This document shows positions 58,211-64,000 of a stretch of DNA of 64,000 bases, one piece after another. A model generated the notes under the pieces. That model ran no database searches. It was not told where the DNA came from and saw only the letters and a program-made list of their open reading frames with translations. Within the stretch, counting starts at the first letter, position 1; every line of letters starts with the position of its first letter. Source of the stretch: Amycolatopsis bartoniae (GTDB lineage: Bacteria > Actinomycetota > Actinomycetes > Mycobacteriales > Pseudonocardiaceae); NCBI RefSeq assembly GCF_014191255.1, contig NZ_JACHWH010000001.1:1054001-1118000 (forward strand), given 5' to 3'. The position numbers and the translations under genes were made by a program.

Positions 58211-58621
58211 GTGACCGAGCAGCCGATGAGGATCCTGGTGTTCAGCCACCGGGCGGAAGTCCGCGAGTCGATCGTCACCGCCGTCGGCCGCAGGCCGGCG
58301 GCCGATCTGGGACGCGTGGACTACGTCGAGGCCGCCGGGATCGCCGACGTGCTGGCCGAGATGGACGAGGGCCTGGTCGACCTGGCCATCCTCGACGGCG
58401 AGGCCCAGCCCACCGGTGGCATCGGACTGTGCCGCCAGCTCAAGAACGAGATCACCGACTGCCCGCCGATCGTGGTCGCGGTGCGCCGCAAGGACGACCG
58501 CTGGCTGGCCACCTGGTCGCAGGCCGACGCCGTGCTGGTGCACCCGCTCGACCCCCTGACCGCGGCGGAGACCGTCGCGGAGGTGCTGCGGGGCCAGCGG
58601 GTCCCGGCAGTGCGCGCGTGA
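58211..58621 (+). CDS. Receiver-like (CheY-fold) stand-alone protein
   Basis: 136 residues with a CheY-like order of strands and helices ([40 protein letters not shown]) and no output domain. The acidic pocket is incomplete at the N-terminus (SHRAE in place of paired Asp), so phosphorylation is doubtful; LAILDGE holds the usual Asp position. GTG with GGAGG at 8 nt. The start of trpD is 7 nt downstream. Confidence 0.75.
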   Translation: MTEQPMRILVFSHRAEVRESIVTAVGRRPAADLGRVDYVEAAGIADVLAEMDEGLVDLAILDGEAQPTGGIGLCRQLKNEITDCPPIVVAVRRKDDRWLATWSQADAVLVHPLDPLTAAETVAEVLRGQRVPAVRA

Positions 58622-58628
58622 TCCGCAG

Positions 58629-59660
<1,032 letters not shown>

Positions 59661-59677
59661 GCCACCCCTGACAAGCG

Positions 59678-59712
59678 AAAGGGCGCCTTCCCGGCTCGGG
59701 AAGGCGCCCTTT
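59678..59712. terminator. Strong bidirectional terminator (16-bp perfect stem)
   Basis: AAAGGGCGCCTTCCCG / CGGGAAGGCGCCCTTT with a 3-nt loop, followed by T, between convergent trpD and ctaF. Confidence 0.92.
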
Positions 59713-59728
59713 TCGGCGTTGCTGAGAC

Positions 59729-60148
59729 CTACTCGTGGTTGGGGCCCGTGTGGTACTCGAACACGAGGCCACCGACGGTGATGAGCAGCATGACCACCGC
59801 GATCACCAGCAGCCACACGTGGAAGAACGCCAGCGAGAGACCGGCCGTGGCGGCCGAGGCGGCCAGCGCGATGGGCCAGTAGCTGCCCGGGCTGAAGAAG
59901 CCCAGCTCGCCCGCGCCGTCGCTGATCTCCGCGTCCTCCCGGTCCTCCGGGCGCGCGTCGATGCGCCGCGCCACGAACCGCATGTAGCTGCCCGCGATGA
60001 AAGCCAGGCCGCCGGTCAGGATCAGCGCGACGAGGCCCACCGGCTCGACGCCGAAACCGCTCCAGTAGTAGGTGGTCACGCCGTAGACGATCGCGATGAA
60101 GAACGCGAACGCCGTGACCAGATCGAAAATCCGGGCTTCGACCCTCAT
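59729..60148 (-). CDS. ctaF: Cytochrome c oxidase subunit IV (actinobacterial)
   Basis: 139 residues with four membrane helices in two pairs (DLVTAFAFFIAIVYGVTTYY; VGLVALILTGGLAFIAGSYM; YWPIALAASAATAGLSLAFF; LLVIAVVMLLITVGGLVFEY) and the LGFFSPGSYWP loop of the CtaF family. ATG with AGGAGTGAGGA upstream. Lies 27 nt after ctaC and is co-transcribed. Confidence 0.95.
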   Translation of the reverse strand: MRVEARIFDLVTAFAFFIAIVYGVTTYYWSGFGVEPVGLVALILTGGLAFIAGSYMRFVARRIDARPEDREDAEISDGAGELGFFSPGSYWPIALAASAATAGLSLAFFHVWLLVIAVVMLLITVGGLVFEYHTGPNHE

Positions 60149-60175
60149 GAAGCTGTCCTCACTCCTGTTCCGGGA

Positions 60176-61072
60176 TCAGCGCGCGGTGCGATCGGTGTTG
60201 AACGGCCTGGTGGTGACCGCCTGCGGCGCGCACAGCTCGCCGCAGTTCATCGCGCCCAGCGCCTCGGCCGCGGTGTTGGGCACCCCGGTCGCCGGGTTGA
60301 TCTGCGTCCGCAACTGAATGTACTGCTGGTACAGGTTGTCCGGCAGCGCGCGGACCTCGAAGTTCATCATCGCGTGGTAGGTGCCGCACAGCTCGGCGCA
60401 GCGGCCCACGAACGAACCGGACCTGTCGATCGTGTTCTGGAACGACGAGTCCTGGTTGTTCTTCTCCGGGTACGGGAACACGTCCCGCTTGAAGTGGAAC
60501 TCCGGCACCCAGAAGGAGTGGATGACGTCGGTCGAGCGCAGGTTGTACTGCACCGTCTTGCCGACCGGCAGCACCAGCAGCGGGATCTCGGTCGAGCTGC
60601 CGACCGTCCGGATCATCTGCCCGGTGGCGTCCTTGGGCTCGTTCGGGTAGTCGAACTCCCAGTTCCACTGGAACGCCGTGACGTTCACCGTGACGTCGGG
60701 GTTCGGCTTCTTGTCGAGCACCTGGCTCTCGGTGGTGGCGGTGAAGAAGAACAGCACGCAGACCATCACCAGCGGCGTGATGACGCAGAACAGCTCCAGC
60801 GGCACGTTGTACTGGAACTGGCGCGGCAGGTCCGACGGGTCCTGGTTCTTCTTCTTGCGGTGGAACGCCGACGACCAGAAGATCAGGCCCCACACGATCA
60901 CGCCGACGACGAGCGCGGCGAGCACGGACCAGGTCCACAGCCAGCGCATCTTGTCGGCCTGCTCCGTGACGCCCACCGGCCAGCCGAAGCGCAGCACCTC
61001 GTCACCGGAGCACCCGGTCGCCAACAGGGCCACGAGCCCGGCCAGCGCGGCGACCTTCCCGACCCTCTTCAA
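60176..61072 (-). CDS. ctaC: Cytochrome c oxidase subunit II
   Basis: 298 residues. Lipoprotein signal ending LLATGCSGD (lipobox Cys), two membrane helices, then a cupredoxin domain with the CuA ligands: His in TDVIHSFWVPEF, then GRCAELCGTYHAMM. The TTG at 61072 is chosen because AGGAGG stands 6 nt upstream and the signal peptide then has normal length; longer frames run into the asnB promoter region. Divergent from asnB. Confidence 0.95.
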   Translation of the reverse strand: MKRVGKVAALAGLVALLATGCSGDEVLRFGWPVGVTEQADKMRWLWTWSVLAALVVGVIVWGLIFWSSAFHRKKKNQDPSDLPRQFQYNVPLELFCVITPLVMVCVLFFFTATTESQVLDKKPNPDVTVNVTAFQWNWEFDYPNEPKDATGQMIRTVGSSTEIPLLVLPVGKTVQYNLRSTDVIHSFWVPEFHFKRDVFPYPEKNNQDSSFQNTIDRSGSFVGRCAELCGTYHAMMNFEVRALPDNLYQQYIQLRTQINPATGVPNTAAEALGAMNCGELCAPQAVTTRPFNTDRTAR

Positions 61073-61221
61073 CCCGAGCCTCCTCAAGTTCTCATGTGAC
61101 AGCCGGAGCCTAGCTGAGTTCCCGGCCTCCGCTCGGCAAGGGGTAACCGTTCGCGGGGAGCCCAAGCGGCATACTGGCGTCTCCTTGTCTTCGATGTCGA
61201 CCAAAAGGTGTGTGAGTAGAC

Positions 61222-63156
61222 GTGTGCGGCCTGCTCGGACTGCTCTGTCCCAGTGAGAACGAAGCGGCGAAGGCCCGCGACGCGGTCGGCGCCGCCCTGC
61301 GCTGCCAGCGGCACCGCGGCCCCGACGAGACCGACACCTGGGCGGATGCCGAGGTCGTCTACGGGTTCAACCGGCTGGCGTTCATCGACGTCGAGCACTC
61401 CCACCAGCCACTCGTGTGGGGGCCGCCGGAAGCACCGCAGCGGTACACGCTGAACTTCAACGGCGAGATCTACAACTACCGCGAGCTGCGGGAACGGCTC
61501 ATCGACGAGCACGATGCGAAGTTCGCCACAGAGGGCGACGGTGAGGTGATCGCCGCCGCGTTCCACTACTGGGGCCCCGGTTCGGTCGGCAAGCTGCGCG
61601 GGATGTTCGCGTTCCTGCTGTGGGACGCGCAGGAGAAGGTGCTGCACGGCGCGCGGGACCCGTTCGGCATCAAGCCGCTGTTCTACTCGGCCGGCCCGGG
61701 TGGGGTGGCGTTCTCCAGCGAGAAGAAGAGCCTGCTGGAGCTGTCCGGGGTGCTCGGGGTACGTGAGGAACTAGACACCATCGCCCTGCAGCACTACCTG
61801 ACGCTGCAGTACGCGCCGGAGCCGGAGACGCTGCACACGGGCGTCCGGCGGATCGAGTCGGGCACGTCGTTCACGGTTTCCCCCGGCGGACAGCTGAAGC
61901 AGGAGCGGTACTTCTTCCCGCAGTTCACGGCCCGTCCGGTGCACACCGACGCGGAGGCGAAGGACCTGCACAAGCGCATCGCCGACGTGCTGCGCGACTC
62001 CGTCCAGAAGCACATGGTGGCGGACCCGGACATCACGGTCGGCGCGTTCCTGTCCGGCGGCATCGACTCGACTGCGATCGCGGCGCTGGCCAAGGAGCAG
62101 AACCCGAACCTGATCGCGTTCACCACCGGGTTCGAGCGCGAGGGCTACTCCGAGGTGGACGTGGCGGCCGAGTCCGCGGAGGCGATCGGCGTCCGGCACG
62201 TGATCCGCACGGTGACCGCGGACGAGATGATGGAGTCGCTGCCGCTGATCGTCTGGTACCTCGACGACCCGGTGGCCGACCCGGCGCTGGTGCCGCTGTG
62301 GTTCATCGCCCGCGAGGCCCGCAAGTACGTCAAGGCGGTGCTGTCGGGCGAGGGCTCGGACGAGCTGTTCGGCGGCTACACCATCTACAAGGAGCCCATC
62401 TCGCTGGCGCCGTTCGAGAAGGTGCCGGGCGGGGTGCGGAAGCTGCTGGGCAAGGTGTCGGAGCGCATCCCGGAGGGCACGCGCGGCAAGGACCTGCTCC
62501 GCCGCGGGGCCCTCACGCTGGAGGAGCGGTACTACGGCAACGCCCGCATCTTCCGCGACGACCAGTTGCGGAAGGTGCTGCGCAACTACGTCGAGGGCGT
62601 CGGCCACCGCGACGTGACCGCGGAGCACTACCGCACGTCGGCGGGCTGGGACCCGGTCGCGCGCATGCAGCACGTGGACCTGTTCACCTGGCTGCGCGGG
62701 GACATCCTGGTCAAGGCGGACAAGGTCACCATGGCCAACTCGCTGGAGCTGCGCGTCCCGTTCCTCGACAACGAGGTGTTCAAGGTCGCGGCGAGCATCC
62801 CGCTCGACCAGAAGGTGACGAACGAGACCACGAAGTACGCGCTGCGCCGGGCGCTCGACGGCATCGTCCCCGCGCACGTGCTCAACCGCCGCAAGCTGGG
62901 CTTCCCGGTGCCGATCAAGTTCTGGCTGCAGGACGAGATGTACGACTGGGCGCGCGGCATCGTGAACGACTCCCAGACCGACGCGCTCCTGGACAAGCCC
63001 GCCGTGCTGCGGATGCTGGAGGAGCACCGGGCGGGCACGCTCAACCACAGCAGGCGCATCTGGGCGCTGCTGGTGTTCATGCTGTGGCACGGCATCTTCA
63101 TCGAGCACCGCATCAAGCCCGAGATCCCGGAACCGGCCTATCCGGTGAAGATCTGA
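61222..63156 (+). CDS. asnB: Asparagine synthase (glutamine-hydrolysing)
   Basis: 644 residues. N-terminal glutaminase with nucleophile Cys2 (MCGLLGLL), CQRHRGPDETDTW and LNFNGEIYNYRELRE. C-terminal synthetase with the PP-loop FLSGGIDSTAIAAL and SGEGSDELFGGYTIYKEP. In mycobacteria this gene (Rv2201 position, ltsA in corynebacteria) is linked to amidation of cell-envelope components, so a role in peptidoglycan amidation is possible. GTG start. Followed by a terminator. Confidence 0.96.
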   Translation: MCGLLGLLCPSENEAAKARDAVGAALRCQRHRGPDETDTWADAEVVYGFNRLAFIDVEHSHQPLVWGPPEAPQRYTLNFNGEIYNYRELRERLIDEHDAKFATEGDGEVIAAAFHYWGPGSVGKLRGMFAFLLWDAQEKVLHGARDPFGIKPLFYSAGPGGVAFSSEKKSLLELSGVLGVREELDTIALQHYLTLQYAPEPETLHTGVRRIESGTSFTVSPGGQLKQERYFFPQFTARPVHTDAEAKDLHKRIADVLRDSVQKHMVADPDITVGAFLSGGIDSTAIAALAKEQNPNLIAFTTGFEREGYSEVDVAAESAEAIGVRHVIRTVTADEMMESLPLIVWYLDDPVADPALVPLWFIAREARKYVKAVLSGEGSDELFGGYTIYKEPISLAPFEKVPGGVRKLLGKVSERIPEGTRGKDLLRRGALTLEERYYGNARIFRDDQLRKVLRNYVEGVGHRDVTAEHYRTSAGWDPVARMQHVDLFTWLRGDILVKADKVTMANSLELRVPFLDNEVFKVAASIPLDQKVTNETTKYALRRALDGIVPAHVLNRRKLGFPVPIKFWLQDEMYDWARGIVNDSQTDALLDKPAVLRMLEEHRAGTLNHSRRIWALLVFMLWHGIFIEHRIKPEIPEPAYPVKI

Positions 63157-63169
63157 GGTTTTGGTGGCG

Positions 63170-63205
63170 AAAAGCCCCCTTCCGCGCCAGCGGGAGGGGG
63201 CTTTT
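63170..63205 (+). terminator. Terminator after asnB
   Basis: AAAAGCCCCCTTCCGC / GCGGGAGGGGGCTTTT, 16-bp stem with one mismatch, 4-nt loop, followed by TTTTG, 13 nt beyond the asnB stop. Confidence 0.9.
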
Positions 63206-63211
63206 GTATTG

Positions 63212-63371
63212 GAACCCCAGAGTTGGGTGGTCATCCCGTCGCCTGAAACCGCACCATCACTTTGAGTCAGGCCCGCAACCCTCGTGCTCGCGTGAGATCA
63301 CATGCCAAGCTTGCGGGCCTGGGTCAAAGTGATATGCACAAACCGCAGGCGACGGGATGACCACTCAACTC
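63212..63371. repeat. Repeat part B, copies 3 and 4, as a large inverted repeat
   Basis: Copy 3 (63212-63294, inverted) and copy 4 (63311-63371, direct) face each other. Outer arms 63220-63245 and 63346-63371 match at 25 of 26 positions; inner arms of 23 nt match at 21. The central loop is about 32 nt. It lies in the 366-nt gap between asnB and the adoK-like gene. The rest of the gap (63372-63522) holds the CGCGCGCAGCGCGG word in inverse orientation and no gene. Confidence 0.85.
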
Positions 63372-63522
63372 GACCACCTCGCCAAGGCGAGATCCCTTTG
63401 GGCCCGGCCATCCCGGAGCCTGCCCGCCGGCGAGGCATTCTTTTAATCTTTGAAGCCGCGCTGCGCGCGAAAACCGTGCGTTGGGGCGCCCTTTTTGGTT
63501 GCGTTTCGCTGCCGTGCGAGGG

Positions 63523-64000
<478 letters not shown>

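Overview
The window is a contiguous piece of a high-GC actinobacterial chromosome. The best guess is a Pseudonocardiales genus such as Amycolatopsis. The reasons are GTG/TTG starts, many 4-nt stop/start overlaps, an actinobacterial-type qcrCAB/ctaCEF respiratory block, a PimB'-type mannosyltransferase, a BsaP protein and an NrtR regulator. Nothing looks like a prophage, IS element or CRISPR array, and no rRNA or tRNA was seen. From memory, gene order follows two Mycobacterium tuberculosis neighbourhoods joined together: bioB/nadABC/his/trp/lgt (around Rv1589-Rv1614) and pimB-ripC-trpD-ctaE-qcrCAB-ctaF-ctaC-asnB-adoK (around Rv2188c-Rv2202c).

Layout. 1-3.1 kb: an SDR reductase (partial), a TetR/SDR pair and lgt. 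3.1-4.3 kb: a vapBC toxin-antitoxin pair, a small membrane protein and the first copy of a composite repeat. 4.3-9.3 kb: trpE-membrane protein-trpC-trpB-trpA, read leftward. 9.4-11.7 kb: TetR, a hypothetical protein, a PPOX enzyme and a DMT transporter. 11.7-14.6 kb: hisF-membrane protein-hisI facing priA(hisA) and hisH. 14.7-21.7 kb: an accessory insertion splitting the his genes, with a split transketolase, soxR, a DUF2695-like protein, TetR/MMPL exporter and a secreted GH64 glucanase. 21.7-24.9 kb: hisD-hisC-hisB. 25-32.7 kb: an amidohydrolase, transporter, membrane protein, NarL-type regulator, EccE-like protein, secreted trypsin, a RibD-like fusion and a sensor kinase. 32.7-37 kb: nadABC with divergent nrtR. 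37-46.3 kb: LON-domain protein, DUF2567, bsaP-bioB-bioD, a SulP-carbonic anhydrase fusion, bioA, a P450 and a kinase-like protein. 46.7-53.3 kb: pimB, ripC with a probable c-di-AMP riboswitch, a NYN protein, a DnaQ/UvrC-like nuclease and an Lrp-type RAM protein. 53.3-64 kb: qcrB-A-C, ctaE, trpD, ctaF, ctaC, asnB and a partial adoK-like kinase.

Together these encode most of Trp synthesis (trpF is absent; priA probably does its step), the late His pathway, NAD de novo synthesis, late biotin synthesis without bioF, and the cytochrome bcc-aa3 supercomplex.

The main unusual points are: (i) a SoxR box in a 19-bp-spacer promoter driving a split transketolase; (ii) a three-locus composite repeat at gene 3' ends, one part of which is a large hairpin with compensatory base changes; (iii) repeated remnants of a sensor-kinase 3' end; (iv) a RibD-like protein with its two domains in swapped order; (v) a recurring GTCCACAGTGGAC-type palindrome inside genes; (vi) a very regular TANNNT-N6-start arrangement pointing to widespread leaderless mRNAs.
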